Positions 55,964 through 64,000 of a DNA stretch of 64,000 nt are shown here, one piece after another. Origin of the DNA: Rhodohalobacter sp. SW132 (GTDB lineage: Bacteria > Bacteroidota > Rhodothermia > Balneolales > Balneolaceae); contig NZ_QUOK01000001.1 in assembly GCF_003390325.1 (NCBI RefSeq), positions 1,046,708 through 1,110,707 of the forward strand. The letters are read 5' to 3'. Made by a program: the position numbers and the translations under genes. Below the pieces are notes generated by a model, which did not search any database, was not told the origin of the DNA, and saw only the letters and a program-made list of their open reading frames with translations. Position 1 is the first letter of the stretch. Every line of letters begins with the position of its first letter.

Positions 55964-56400
55964 ATGACGAAAGTGCAACTTTACATTTCTCTGTTCTGGT
56001 TTGTTCGCTCCTTGTGACTGGATGTGATACGCTGAAGCCTAATAGCGAACCTGTTTTATTTGAAATACATCTGCAAGAGCGTTTTAAAAATGATAATGTA
56101 CGAGTCGAACTCAATGGTGATTTGATCTTTGAAGAGGAAATCACGTCAAACCGGGCAGGACTTGCCAGGATATTGATCTTTAACCAAGAAGTACCTTCTG
56201 ATCCAGAAGGTGTAATTGTAGCGGTATAAAAGCAGATTTCAAAGGGTGAGCATGATCTTCATGTCTGGATAGATGGTACCATTACAAAGGATACAACACT
56301 CACCTTGGCAGATACATCGTTTATTGGCATTCGATTCGATATGGACTTCGACAACAAAGTTGAAGTATATCTCAGCAAAAAAAGATTTACCTACCATTAA
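55964..56400 (+). pseudogene. Broken secreted lipoprotein gene (frameshift plus in-frame TAA)
   Basis: The ATG at 55964 has a strong Shine-Dalgarno (GGAGGA, 7 bases upstream). It runs into a hydrophobic signal but ends at TGA 56015. In the neighbouring frame the sequence reads on through a lipobox (SLLVTGC) into a secreted domain as far as TAA 56227. After that stop the same frame continues protein-like, with HDLHVWIDGT and IRFDMDFDNKVEVYL, to the final TAA at 56400. So one frameshift and one in-frame stop appear to break a lipoprotein of about 145 residues. Two sequencing errors are the alternative. Confidence 0.7.
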
Positions 56401-56429
56401 ATGAATCATGAATAAAATAGAAACAATCG

Positions 56430-56446
56430 ATAGGTATACACAAAAG
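56430..56446 (+). repeat. 17-bp direct repeat, copy 2
   Basis: Second copy of ATAGGTATACACAAAAG, 11 bases upstream of the intact lipoprotein start. Its position in that gene's 5' leader suggests a regulatory or duplicated leader element. Confidence 0.75.
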
Positions 56447-56456
56447 GAATAGTACA

Positions 56457-56990
56457 ATGAAACCACACTTCGCCACAATCGCCGTGCTTGCATGGATTTT
56501 CTTCCAACTGCTGTTTGTCTCCTGCAGCAATCCGACGGACATCACAGACACAGATTCTGCACGCATCGTATGGGGCGAGCATATCGAAGAGGTGCGCATC
56601 GGCGACGACTCAACCACAGTCGTTCAAAAGCTGGGGCCGCCAAGCTATATGATTGGAGGTGATTTTAGTGGCTGGACGTTTTACTATACTGAAGATACAG
56701 ATTACCATTCGATGACGATACGAATCTCACAAGACCCTGCTTTGCATCCTGGAGTATTTTCTTTGGAAGTCTGGCGACCTTATGATGGGACCACAGAGGA
56801 GGGAGTAGGACTCGAAATGCGGCGGAAAAATGCCTTGGAATACTTGCCACAACCCGATTCCACGCAATTTCGCCCCGGTGGTGATATCTTTGACTCTTTT
56901 TTTTATGAAAAGAATACATTTTTTACAAGATATAACGAAGCGGAAAAAATGTATATGATAGGGATGGGAATCGCCCTCCCTTATCATTGA
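56457..56990 (+). CDS. Lipoprotein, possibly BamE/SmpA-like
   Basis: A 177-residue protein with a lipoprotein signal (QLLFVSC, lipobox ending at C23). The region IEEVRIGDDSTTVVQKLGPPSYMIGG has the G-x-(S/T)-x-x-x-V-x-x-x-L-G-x-P pattern seen in SmpA/OmlA/BamE-type domains, but that match is weak. No other motif is recognised. AAGGA lies upstream of the ATG. It is the second gene of the plus-strand island and follows the broken lipoprotein gene. Confidence 0.72.
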   Translation: MKPHFATIAVLAWIFFQLLFVSCSNPTDITDTDSARIVWGEHIEEVRIGDDSTTVVQKLGPPSYMIGGDFSGWTFYYTEDTDYHSMTIRISQDPALHPGVFSLEVWRPYDGTTEEGVGLEMRRKNALEYLPQPDSTQFRPGGDIFDSFFYEKNTFFTRYNEAEKMYMIGMGIALPYH

Positions 56991-57020
56991 ACAAATAAAC
57001 CAACAATGGAGGATTGCGTT

Positions 57021-57539
57021 ATGGAAAAAGTTATGAGTAATCTTATCACAAAGAAGGCATGGATTTGTTTCATATTCCTTCTGCCAAACATCACAATGGC
57101 TCACGACTATCTGGCCCAGAGCCTGGAATCGATCATTCAACGCTCTACCGTAATCGTAGAAGGTCAGGTATTGGAACTTCATTCTGAACGCAGCCGACAC
57201 CATACGACTATAGAAGTGGTAACCATTTCGATTCGTGAAGTGATTAATGGCCAATTGGAGGATAGAACCATTGAACTGCGGTTGACCCGACTGCCTTATG
57301 AAGATCCAAACCGTCCTATCTTTCCACACTTCGAAATAGGAGAAAACGTAATCCTGCATTTAAAGAACATTAATAGCCGCTGGATTCCAATAGGGCACGA
57401 TCAGGGCAAGTTCAGCATAATCGATGGCAGAATCGGTCAAAGTCAAGTAACTGTGGCCGAGTTTAAGGTCTCTATCAAAGAGTTTGCAACAGGAAAAACC
57501 GACTCGGCACCTGTACCGGAATTAGGGTGTGCCCCCTAA
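57021..57539 (+). CDS. Secreted protein of unknown function
   Basis: A 172-residue protein starting at ATG 57021, preceded by GGAGG at the right distance; an earlier in-frame ATG at 57006 lies inside that signal and is less likely. A signal peptide covers about 1-26 (ending MAHD). The mature part is beta-rich (SIIQRSTVIVEGQVLEL, TIEVVTISIREVINGQ, NVILHLKNINSRWIPIG) and ends LGCAP with one cysteine. No family is recognised. It converges with the M1 peptidase. Confidence 0.7.
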   Translation: MEKVMSNLITKKAWICFIFLLPNITMAHDYLAQSLESIIQRSTVIVEGQVLELHSERSRHHTTIEVVTISIREVINGQLEDRTIELRLTRLPYEDPNRPIFPHFEIGENVILHLKNINSRWIPIGHDQGKFSIIDGRIGQSQVTVAEFKVSIKEFATGKTDSAPVPELGCAP

Positions 57540-57541
57540 TC

Positions 57542-59440
57542 TTAATCTTCAACCGGCCATTCGTTATTCCCCCGATCCACATCAGACATCCTTCGGGTCG
57601 GGTCTATTTCAATCCGGGCGATATCCTCATTCGGAATATCGATCAGGAAATCATATTCGGGAAATACCCAGGGCCAGTCGGGCAGTGTGTGGCGCTCAAT
57701 ACCGGGATTTTCATTCTCTTTTTCTCCCCACATAATTCGCATCGGAATGTAGTAGTGGATGATCGAGCCATCCGTCAATTCAACTTCCAGGTCAATCGGC
57801 ATCGGCATCAGGCCGATACGCTCAAGAGTAATTTCTGTCTGTCCGTTTTCTGCAGGTTCAACGGATGAAACTCCGTAATCGATCGTACGCGTGGTTTCAA
57901 TCCAATACTCGTAGTACCAGTCGAGCACCATTCCTGATTCACGCTCCATAATCCGAAGAAAGTCGCGTCCTTTTGGATGTTTGAACTTCCATTCTTCATA
58001 AAAGCGGTTGAGTCCGCGCTTGAGCACATCATCTCCGACAATATACCCGAGCTGATGCAGGAAAATCGCCCCCTTGGTGTACGATGCCACGCTATAGGCA
58101 GAATTTCGGTGGTAATGATCCGCATGAATGTGCATTGGCTCTTCAATGCCTGCATTTACAATATTGAAATACCCCTGGTGACGGCTCACCATCGGATCTC
58201 CTTCACCATCATTAAACAATTCATTCATAACCAGCGCAGACAGATAAACCGTAAACCCCTCATCAATCCACTGTTCGGTGGTCTCGTCATTTGCCACAAC
58301 TCCTTCATACCAGGCGTGGATCAGCTCGTGAACTGTAACCCCAACCAGGCTGCCAAAATTACGATTCCCGGTGATCAGCGTACCCATGGTGTACTCCATA
58401 CCGCCGTCTCCACCCTGGATCACTACATATTCATCGTAGGGATATCTGCCGTAATTCTCATTCATATACTCAAACGCCCTTGATGTGTATTCCGGCAGAC
58501 GCTCCCAGTTTTCCAGAAGCTGAGCCTGGTCTTCATCTTCGGCATTTGTGGCTACGGGATCAGTCTGGTAGAAAAATCTCAGGAGCGGCCCATCGGGAAC
58601 CTGGTAGGTGGTGTGGGTATAATCAGGATCCGCAGCCCACATGACGTCGTGCACATTTTCTGCCCGGAAGTTCCATGAGAGTTTTTCACCATCGGGAATG
58701 TTCAGATCACTTTCGGATTCTTCATACCCAAAACCGACTTCCTGCGGATTTTGCAGGATTGATCCTGATGCAACAACATAGTCGCGATCGATGTGAATGG
58801 TGATGTCAAAGTTCCCGAACGGAGCATGAAATTCTCTTCCGATATAGGGATTCGGATGCCATCCGCGCTCATCATACGCCGCAATTTTCGGGTACCACTG
58901 CGCCATCGAAAATCGGATTCCTTCCAGGTTATCGCGGCCGGAACGCCGGGTTTGATACGGTACCTGTGCTTCAAATTCCATCTCAAACACCACCTCTTCG
59001 CCCGGCGCAATTGGCTCAGCCAGGTGAACTTCCATGATGGTGCCCTTGATTGTAAAGTCGATCTCTGCACCATTCTGTGTCATCCACTGGATATCCTGAA
59101 AACCGATTTCAGTCTCATCGTAATGATAAATCCGGTCACGCACACGGCGGTCAGGATCATCAATTGTTCGGGATCGCTTGTCCATCATGCTGTTTGGCTG
59201 AAACGCATTGAAAAAGAGGTGATAGAAAACGCGGTCGAGCGTGTCAGGTGAATTATTGGTATAAACCAGCGTCTGGTGTCCATCAAACCGATTGGTCTCC
59301 ACATGCATGTCAATCTCCATCGTATAATCAACCGCCTGCTGCCAATAACCCGGTCCCGGCTGAGATACGGCTTTGTCGGTTAGCGGAGTAAGGAGAAACA
59401 GAAAGATGAGAAGCGGCGTGATTCGTGTCGATGTGGGCAT
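57542..59440 (-). CDS. M1 family metallopeptidase (aminopeptidase N-like)
   Basis: A 632-residue exported peptidase with a signal peptide (about 1-26). The catalytic domain holds the zinc site H371-E372-L-I-H375 and third ligand E394 in WIDEGF, 18 residues after the motif as in M1, together with the exopeptidase motif GGMEYTMG. The N-terminal beta domain (about 30-230) is present; the C-terminal helical domain is replaced by a shorter beta-rich tail. This matches the short secreted M1 group. It likely trims peptides in the periplasm or outside the cell. Confidence 0.95.
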   Translation of the reverse strand: MPTSTRITPLLIFLFLLTPLTDKAVSQPGPGYWQQAVDYTMEIDMHVETNRFDGHQTLVYTNNSPDTLDRVFYHLFFNAFQPNSMMDKRSRTIDDPDRRVRDRIYHYDETEIGFQDIQWMTQNGAEIDFTIKGTIMEVHLAEPIAPGEEVVFEMEFEAQVPYQTRRSGRDNLEGIRFSMAQWYPKIAAYDERGWHPNPYIGREFHAPFGNFDITIHIDRDYVVASGSILQNPQEVGFGYEESESDLNIPDGEKLSWNFRAENVHDVMWAADPDYTHTTYQVPDGPLLRFFYQTDPVATNAEDEDQAQLLENWERLPEYTSRAFEYMNENYGRYPYDEYVVIQGGDGGMEYTMGTLITGNRNFGSLVGVTVHELIHAWYEGVVANDETTEQWIDEGFTVYLSALVMNELFNDGEGDPMVSRHQGYFNIVNAGIEEPMHIHADHYHRNSAYSVASYTKGAIFLHQLGYIVGDDVLKRGLNRFYEEWKFKHPKGRDFLRIMERESGMVLDWYYEYWIETTRTIDYGVSSVEPAENGQTEITLERIGLMPMPIDLEVELTDGSIIHYYIPMRIMWGEKENENPGIERHTLPDWPWVFPEYDFLIDIPNEDIARIEIDPTRRMSDVDRGNNEWPVED

Positions 59441-59715
59441 AATAATCGGTTAAATGATTTATGGGGAAGTATTCCGGATGATCATTGATTTCTTTATACA
59501 GCCGCTTAATGTAAGCAAAAAGCGGGACTCCGGTAAACCGGGCACAGCGATTCAACAGGTTTTGATGTTAAAATATTGTATCTGTACCAAGTTGGTATCC
59601 AACAGACATGGTATTTTTGTTAACGTAAACCCGCACCGGGTATCATCTAACAACGGAGAATGGATTCTGTTCGGAATGGTAGCCCTGAAAAATACCATGT
59701 CTCAGGGGTACTGGT
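59441..59715. other. Intergenic spacer between the M1 peptidase and recR
   Basis: About 275 bases with no supported gene. A hairpin with stem CCCTGA/TCAGGG, extended outward by GTA/TAC after one mismatch, lies near 59680-59713 right after recR and may help end the dnaX-ybaB-recR transcript; it lacks a U-run. The M1 promoter should be near 59450-59520. Confidence 0.45.
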
Positions 59716-60321
59716 TTAAAAGCTGGAGCGACTTGCAAATGCGCGGCTCAGAGTAGCTTCGTCGATGAACTCGAGTTCCGTTCCCATCGGGATTCCGTAG
59801 GCGATCCGTGTGACGTTAACGTCGTAGCTGAGCAGCAGTTTGTTGATGTAATAGGAGGTCGCTTCGCCTTCGGCATCGGGATTCAGGGCCAGTATCACCT
59901 CTTCAATCTGTTCATCCCCGGTGCCGATCCGTTCCAGTAACTGTTTGATGCGGATATCGTCCGGACCCACATTTTCGAGCGGAGATATCACTCCGCCCAG
60001 CACGTGATAACGGCCCCTAAACTCATTGGTTTTTTCGATGATGTAAACATCCTGAAACTCTTCAACCACACATACAACGCCATTTTGACGCTTTGGGTTG
60101 CTGCAAATTCTGCAGGGATCGCTGTCAGTAATGGTTCCGCACACGGAGCAGCGCTGCACAGATTTTTTGAGCTGAACCAGCGCATCAGCCAGGCCAAGCA
60201 CCCGTTCATCGGTTTGTTTGAGCAGGTGAATCGCCATTCGCTGTGCTGATTTTCTTCCGGTACCGGGAAGTTTTGCCAGCTCTTCAATCGCGCGTTCCAG
60301 CGCCTCAGAGGTGATTTGCAT
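59716..60321 (-). CDS. recR: Recombination protein RecR
   Basis: A 201-residue protein of the RecFOR pathway. It has the helix-hairpin-helix start (LAKLPGTGRKSAQRMAIHLL), the zinc finger CSVCGTITDSDPCRICSN (about 57-74), and the Toprim segment VCVVEEFQDVYIIE. It helps load RecA on single-stranded gaps. It follows ybaB and dnaX on the same strand, the conserved order in many bacteria. Confidence 0.96.
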   Translation of the reverse strand: MQITSEALERAIEELAKLPGTGRKSAQRMAIHLLKQTDERVLGLADALVQLKKSVQRCSVCGTITDSDPCRICSNPKRQNGVVCVVEEFQDVYIIEKTNEFRGRYHVLGGVISPLENVGPDDIRIKQLLERIGTGDEQIEEVILALNPDAEGEATSYYINKLLLSYDVNVTRIAYGIPMGTELEFIDEATLSRAFASRSSF

Positions 60322-60405
60322 CTAAATGTATCGTTAATTTAAATTACTAACGGGCAAACTGTGCACTGATGATCAGCCTTTGTTTGCCCAGCGGTTTCCG
60401 TGATT

Positions 60406-60756
60406 TTACAGGCCAAATTTACTGAGATCCATTCCGCCGGGAAGTCCGCCTCCGGGCATCATATCTTTGTAAGCATCCTGCATCTTCTCCTTTGCCGCCG
60501 CTTCAGCTTTGTCGAGCGCTTTATTCACACCAGCCACCACAAGATCTTCCATCATCTCTTTATCGTTCGGGTCGATGACGTCATCATCCAGGTCAATCGA
60601 TACGATTTTTCGATTTCCGTTGGCCTGTACTTTCACCATACCGCCACCGGCTTCGGCATCAACGATCAGCGTGCCGAGTTCATCCTGAATCTCTTTCATC
60701 TTAGATTGCATATCCTGGAATTTGCCGAACATATCGGCCATATTAAATTGACTCAT
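60406..60756 (-). CDS. YbaB/EbfC family nucleoid-associated protein
   Basis: A 116-residue small DNA-binding protein: a coiled N-terminal helix (MADMFGKFQDMQSKMKEIQDEL), the family core GMVKVQANGNRKIVSIDLDDDVIDPNDKEMMEDLVVAGVNKAL, and a Met/Gly-rich tail (MPGGGLPGGMD). The start is the ATG after a leader without Shine-Dalgarno. It lies between dnaX and recR, as is standard. Confidence 0.94.
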   Translation of the reverse strand: MSQFNMADMFGKFQDMQSKMKEIQDELGTLIVDAEAGGGMVKVQANGNRKIVSIDLDDDVIDPNDKEMMEDLVVAGVNKALDKAEAAAKEKMQDAYKDMMPGGGLPGGMDLSKFGL

Positions 60757-60855
60757 AAGTCTTAAAATTAAATGGTTTAGAATTCAGATCTGTCCGGTTT
60801 TTAAAAAACCGCAAAACCTGTTTTCGATTGATAATTATAAAGTGTGTTCAATTGA

Positions 60856-62802
60856 TTAGTAGTCGAGCTCAGCACCAAACAGTTCAACAACGCTTTTCAG
60901 GTGCGGATCTTTCCTTTGCAACTCCTTAAATCGTTCATAGGGACTCAAAGTTTCCTTGTTTTTCGATTTTCTCTCCGCCACGCACTGTATCCGAATCCGA
61001 ATTCCAACGGTCTTCTTCATCAGGTCGGAAAGTAGCTCCTGGTTTTCATCAACCATATTTGTAGCGAACTCACTATCTGCCGTTACCGTTAACCGGTTTC
61101 CGGACAGATCTTTTAGCTGTACGCGCATCATCTGGTAATAAAGCATCTGGGGGGCATCATCCTTCAATTTCCCTAAAAACTCTTTCCAGTACGGTTCAAG
61201 GTCGGAAGCCTCTGAGAGTTCAACCGGTTCAGGAATTTCCTCTTCTATAGTTGCGGTGGCCACCTCGCTCTCATCCTCCTCTTGATCCTGCGATGAACTG
61301 ATTCCTTTTGCGAATCCAAGAGCCGGTTTTACCAGGTCAAAATCATCATTTTTCCGTACCCGGGTTTGCGGTTTGGACTCATCTGCGGGAAGTGCAGACG
61401 TTTTTTCTTCTTTCTGATCGATGTTTTCGTTTTGTGGGCTGACTGACTGCTCACCCCGATTCTCTGAGTGATCTTTTCCATTCGATGGATGTTCAGCTTC
61501 GGCCGCAATTTCTTTTCCTTCATCAGTATCATCATCATCGTCATCCGCAGAGAATTCATTCTCTTCATTTGTTTCCTGCACGGCAGGAGATTGCTCGTCG
61601 GCAGATTTTTTTTCGGGGGATGATGGCGCCTGCTCTGAGGTTTTTTCTTCAATTTCAGGCGATGAACTTTCAGCTACCGGAATCCCGCCGTTTTTTTTTA
61701 ACCGGTTCAGGTCTTCAAGCAGGCTGTTCAGCTCACGGCTGCGGTTCATGTGGATGAGTTTCAGCAGCAGAATCTCGAAATGAACACGCGGCTGCTGTAC
61801 GTCGCGCATTTTTAGCTGAGCTTCACTAACCATGTGGAGCATTCTCATCAGGTCTTCGGCTTCAAAAGCTTCTGCTGTTTGGCGGTATCTTTGTTTTGTT
61901 TCTGCTGTAGCATCCACCAGGTACATTCGCTCTGAGTTCAATGCTACATAGAGATTTCTCAAATGTTCGGTCAGCGCAGCCAAAAACTCCTGGATATCCA
62001 CACCGCCCTGTATCAGGTCATTCACAAGCTGCAGGCCGGTATCAGAATTTTTCTTCTCCACAGCTTCCATAAACCGGAATAGCTGATCACTGCCTACCAC
62101 ATTCAGGGCCTCAACAAGATCATCATACCGTATGGAATCCCCGCAAAATGCGATCGCCTGGTCCATCAGCCCAAGCGCATCACGCAGTGCGCCATCCGCT
62201 TTTTTGGCGATAACGTGGAGAGATTCATCATCCATATCAATTCCCTCTTTTGCACAAATATCACGCAGCCGGGATACAATTTCATCTACGCTGATCCGCT
62301 TAAAATCAAACCGCTGCACGCGGGAAAGAATGGTGGGCAGAACTTTGTGCGGTTCGGTAGTGGCAAAAATAAAAATAGCGTGGGCAGGCGGTTCTTCCAG
62401 TGTTTTCAACAGGGCATTGAACGCCGCTTTACTGAGCATATGCACTTCATCCACAATAAATACCTTGTAGCGGCCATTTTGTGGGGGAATCCGAACACTC
62501 TCTCTCAGGTGGTGAATGTCATCCACTTTATTGTTTGATGCGGCGTCAATCTCCACTACATTCAGCGTTTGATTGAGCGATTCCCCGTCTACATCGGAAC
62601 CTATCGAATTGATGGTTCGGGCAAGAACGCGGGCCATTGTAGTTTTCCCGACACCCCGGGGACCGCAAAACATGTAGGCGTGTGAAATACGATCCTGTTT
62701 AATTGCGTTCTTAAGGGTGTTACTGACATGTTCCTGCGAAACGATGTCATCAAAGCTCTGGGGACGGTATGTTCGAGTAAGTGCTCTGTAGTTTTGAGGC
62801 AT
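60856..62802 (-). CDS. dnaX: DNA polymerase III subunits gamma/tau
   Basis: A 648-residue clamp-loader subunit. The AAA+ core (about 1-365) has Walker A GPRGVGKTT (48-56), Walker B VFIVDEVHML and sensor ATTEPHKV. The four cysteines of the DnaX zinc module normally found between Walker A and Walker B are absent. An acidic, low-complexity linker (about 370-530) includes a run of six aspartates, followed by a C-terminal tau-like domain (about 540-648) with PYWKEFLGKLKD. It loads the beta clamp. Confidence 0.95.
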   Translation of the reverse strand: MPQNYRALTRTYRPQSFDDIVSQEHVSNTLKNAIKQDRISHAYMFCGPRGVGKTTMARVLARTINSIGSDVDGESLNQTLNVVEIDAASNNKVDDIHHLRESVRIPPQNGRYKVFIVDEVHMLSKAAFNALLKTLEEPPAHAIFIFATTEPHKVLPTILSRVQRFDFKRISVDEIVSRLRDICAKEGIDMDDESLHVIAKKADGALRDALGLMDQAIAFCGDSIRYDDLVEALNVVGSDQLFRFMEAVEKKNSDTGLQLVNDLIQGGVDIQEFLAALTEHLRNLYVALNSERMYLVDATAETKQRYRQTAEAFEAEDLMRMLHMVSEAQLKMRDVQQPRVHFEILLLKLIHMNRSRELNSLLEDLNRLKKNGGIPVAESSSPEIEEKTSEQAPSSPEKKSADEQSPAVQETNEENEFSADDDDDDTDEGKEIAAEAEHPSNGKDHSENRGEQSVSPQNENIDQKEEKTSALPADESKPQTRVRKNDDFDLVKPALGFAKGISSSQDQEEDESEVATATIEEEIPEPVELSEASDLEPYWKEFLGKLKDDAPQMLYYQMMRVQLKDLSGNRLTVTADSEFATNMVDENQELLSDLMKKTVGIRIRIQCVAERKSKNKETLSPYERFKELQRKDPHLKSVVELFGAELDY

Positions 62803-62955
62803 AAAATCTGTTCTTTTATAAACCGAAAGGTACTAAAAAATGACCTTCATTTTGAGCAGAATTCTGTAAAAAGGTAATCGATTTACTGAATTACTGTTCG
62901 TTTTATCAGGATCGTTGTATTTTGGCCTAAACATAAATTTGCTGATCATACAGCT

Positions 62956-64000
62956 ATGGCGCGCTATTGCATACTAATTATTGCAGGACTTCTAACCTTC
63001 ACCACTCTCGGGCTGCCGCTGAGTGCGGAAGCTCAGCCGCAATCTCCTTATCAAAGAGGGCTGGAACAGCTATATCGCGGGCAGGTTGAAGACGCACTGT
63101 CTACCTGGGAAGAGAGTTATGAAGATTCGGAGAGGGTGGATTCCCGGATTGGATTTGAATATATCCGGATTATTACCGAGCGGGAGTTTGATGATCATTT
63201 CGAAACCGCTACCGAAATGTATTACAAAGCGGTGATGAATGGCTCGGGTGTGAATAGCCGGATCGCCCTGAGGCAGGAGATCGAGCGGCTGAAAGCGATC
63301 GTGGGAGATGGTATATACCGGCAGTGGACCGAGTGGTGGGAAGCCCAGAATAACGAACTGCGCACCGACATTCGCGGCTACTGGATTCAGCTCGATCCCA
63401 CTCCCTCACGCACGGTGAATGAAAGGCTGATTGAGCACTGGCAGCGAATTGCTGAATCCCGCAACCGGTTTACGAAGAACAACTCTACCATTTATGGCAC
63501 CGACGAACGCGCAATGATCTACGTTCGCTACGGTGAACCCGACCGCGTTCAGACAGGAATTCTCACCCTGCAGGACCTGAACGTGAAACCATGGCTGGAA
63601 CGGCAGATCGTGCTTCGCGAAGACCATACCGGCGATGATGTTGAAGCCCGTCAGTCACGTGACCGTATGGGCGAAAGTGGTTCAGGAGCCTATTCAGCTA
63701 TGCAGACAGATGCGTTAGAGTATGTAATTTATGACAATCACCGATATCCCGAATATGAAATCTGGTTTTATGATGATATTACCACAACCGGAAACGAGCC
63801 GGTGCCGTATATCTTTGGGACAAACATCCGGACCGATCAGTTTGAGCTGCGGTCAGGAATAGAGGAGTTTATACCGGAGCGGGCGTATAATGTAGATGCA
63901 TTCGGCGAACGGGAGATCACTGACTTCACCCGATCGGGCCTCACGCCTGCGCTGATGCTGCAGATGCTATACTATGAACAGCTCAGTACGATCGACCCCT
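62956..64000 (+). CDS. GWxTD-domain protein (partial, cut by the right window edge)
   Basis: A frame begins at ATG 62956 and runs open to the window end (348 codons visible). It has a signal peptide (about 1-28), a helical/TPR-like segment, then a region with YGTDERAMIYVRYGEPDRV that resembles the GWxTD-domain proteins of Bacteroidota and Balneolia, where an xYGxPD motif is followed by long beta-rich sequence. The call rests mainly on that motif. It diverges from dnaX with about 150 bases between. Confidence 0.6.
   Translation, partial: MARYCILIIAGLLTFTTLGLPLSAEAQPQSPYQRGLEQLYRGQVEDALSTWEESYEDSERVDSRIGFEYIRIITEREFDDHFETATEMYYKAVMNGSGVNSRIALRQEIERLKAIVGDGIYRQWTEWWEAQNNELRTDIRGYWIQLDPTPSRTVNERLIEHWQRIAESRNRFTKNNSTIYGTDERAMIYVRYGEPDRVQTGILTLQDLNVKPWLERQIVLREDHTGDDVEARQSRDRMGESGSGAYSAMQTDALEYVIYDNHRYPEYEIWFYDDITTTGNEPVPYIFGTNIRTDQFELRSGIEEFIPERAYNVDAFGEREITDFTRSGLTPALMLQMLYYEQLSTIDP

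Noticed and set aside
55964..56400. Programmed stop-codon readthrough as the reason for the in-frame TAA
   Set aside because: A frameshift also lies upstream, and TAA is the least read-through stop, so gene decay or a sequence error is simpler.

Overview
The window looks like chromosomal DNA of a Gram-negative member of the Bacteroidota in the broad sense, most likely a Balneolia-type bacterium (Balneolales). The reasons are a PorQ-type secretion protein together with a type IX (T9SS) C-terminal sorting domain on a secreted amylase, a Bacteroidota-style LptD, a DUF5687-type ABC permease, secreted M1, M16 and HExxH peptidases, and start codons that mostly lack a Shine-Dalgarno sequence. The taxonomic call is inference. 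No prophage, CRISPR array, rRNA operon or intact transposase gene is seen.

Layout. 1-4.1 kb: tail of an operon ending in a small membrane protein, a hairpin-rich spacer, a double-length M16 peptidase, then a 0.5 kb spacer of dispersed palindromic repeats. 4.1-12.7 kb: a methyltransferase, SAM hydroxide adenosyltransferase next to dnaN, a formate/nitrite channel, a thioredoxin-like ferredoxin, an ABC exporter pair, a membrane zincin and a CHRD protein. 12.8-21 kb: a 975-residue peptidase/propeller/barrel protein, a MOSC protein, FtsB/DivIC, a ROK kinase and LptD. 21.4-28.7 kb: ribE-ribD, a PpiD/SurA foldase, the mlaD-mlaF-mlaE lipid-transport set and PorQ. 28.8-37.9 kb: aroC, TPR, LysM/RlpA and CPBP genes in one tight run, an ECF sigma factor, a histidine kinase, clpX-clpP-tig and tRNA-Leu(UAG). 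38-46.5 kb: cutA, an enoyl-CoA hydratase, argS, a T9SS-exported GH13 amylase, a MITE-like element and mutS.

46.7-54.3 kb is the most distinctive region: four tandem curlin-repeat (CsgA/CsgB-like) amyloid subunit genes, a gene whose protein fuses an N-terminal LysM domain to a C-terminal CsgE domain, and a translationally coupled pair of outer-membrane beta-barrel proteins, one of them TonB-receptor-like. All lie on the minus strand. No CsgG or CsgF is present in the window. The LysM-CsgE fusion suggests a curli-type (type VIII) export system whose periplasmic gatekeeper is tethered to peptidoglycan.

54.4-64 kb: malic enzyme, a small plus-strand island of secreted proteins with unusually strong Shine-Dalgarno sites (one gene broken by a frameshift and an in-frame TAA), an M1 peptidase, the classic dnaX-ybaB-recR cluster, and the first part of a probable GWxTD-domain protein cut by the window edge.

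Much of the window is cell-envelope biology: LptD and Mla for the outer membrane, PpiD/SurA-type folding, T9SS and curli-like export, and peptidoglycan-binding LysM proteins. It is interleaved with housekeeping replication, repair and proteostasis genes.
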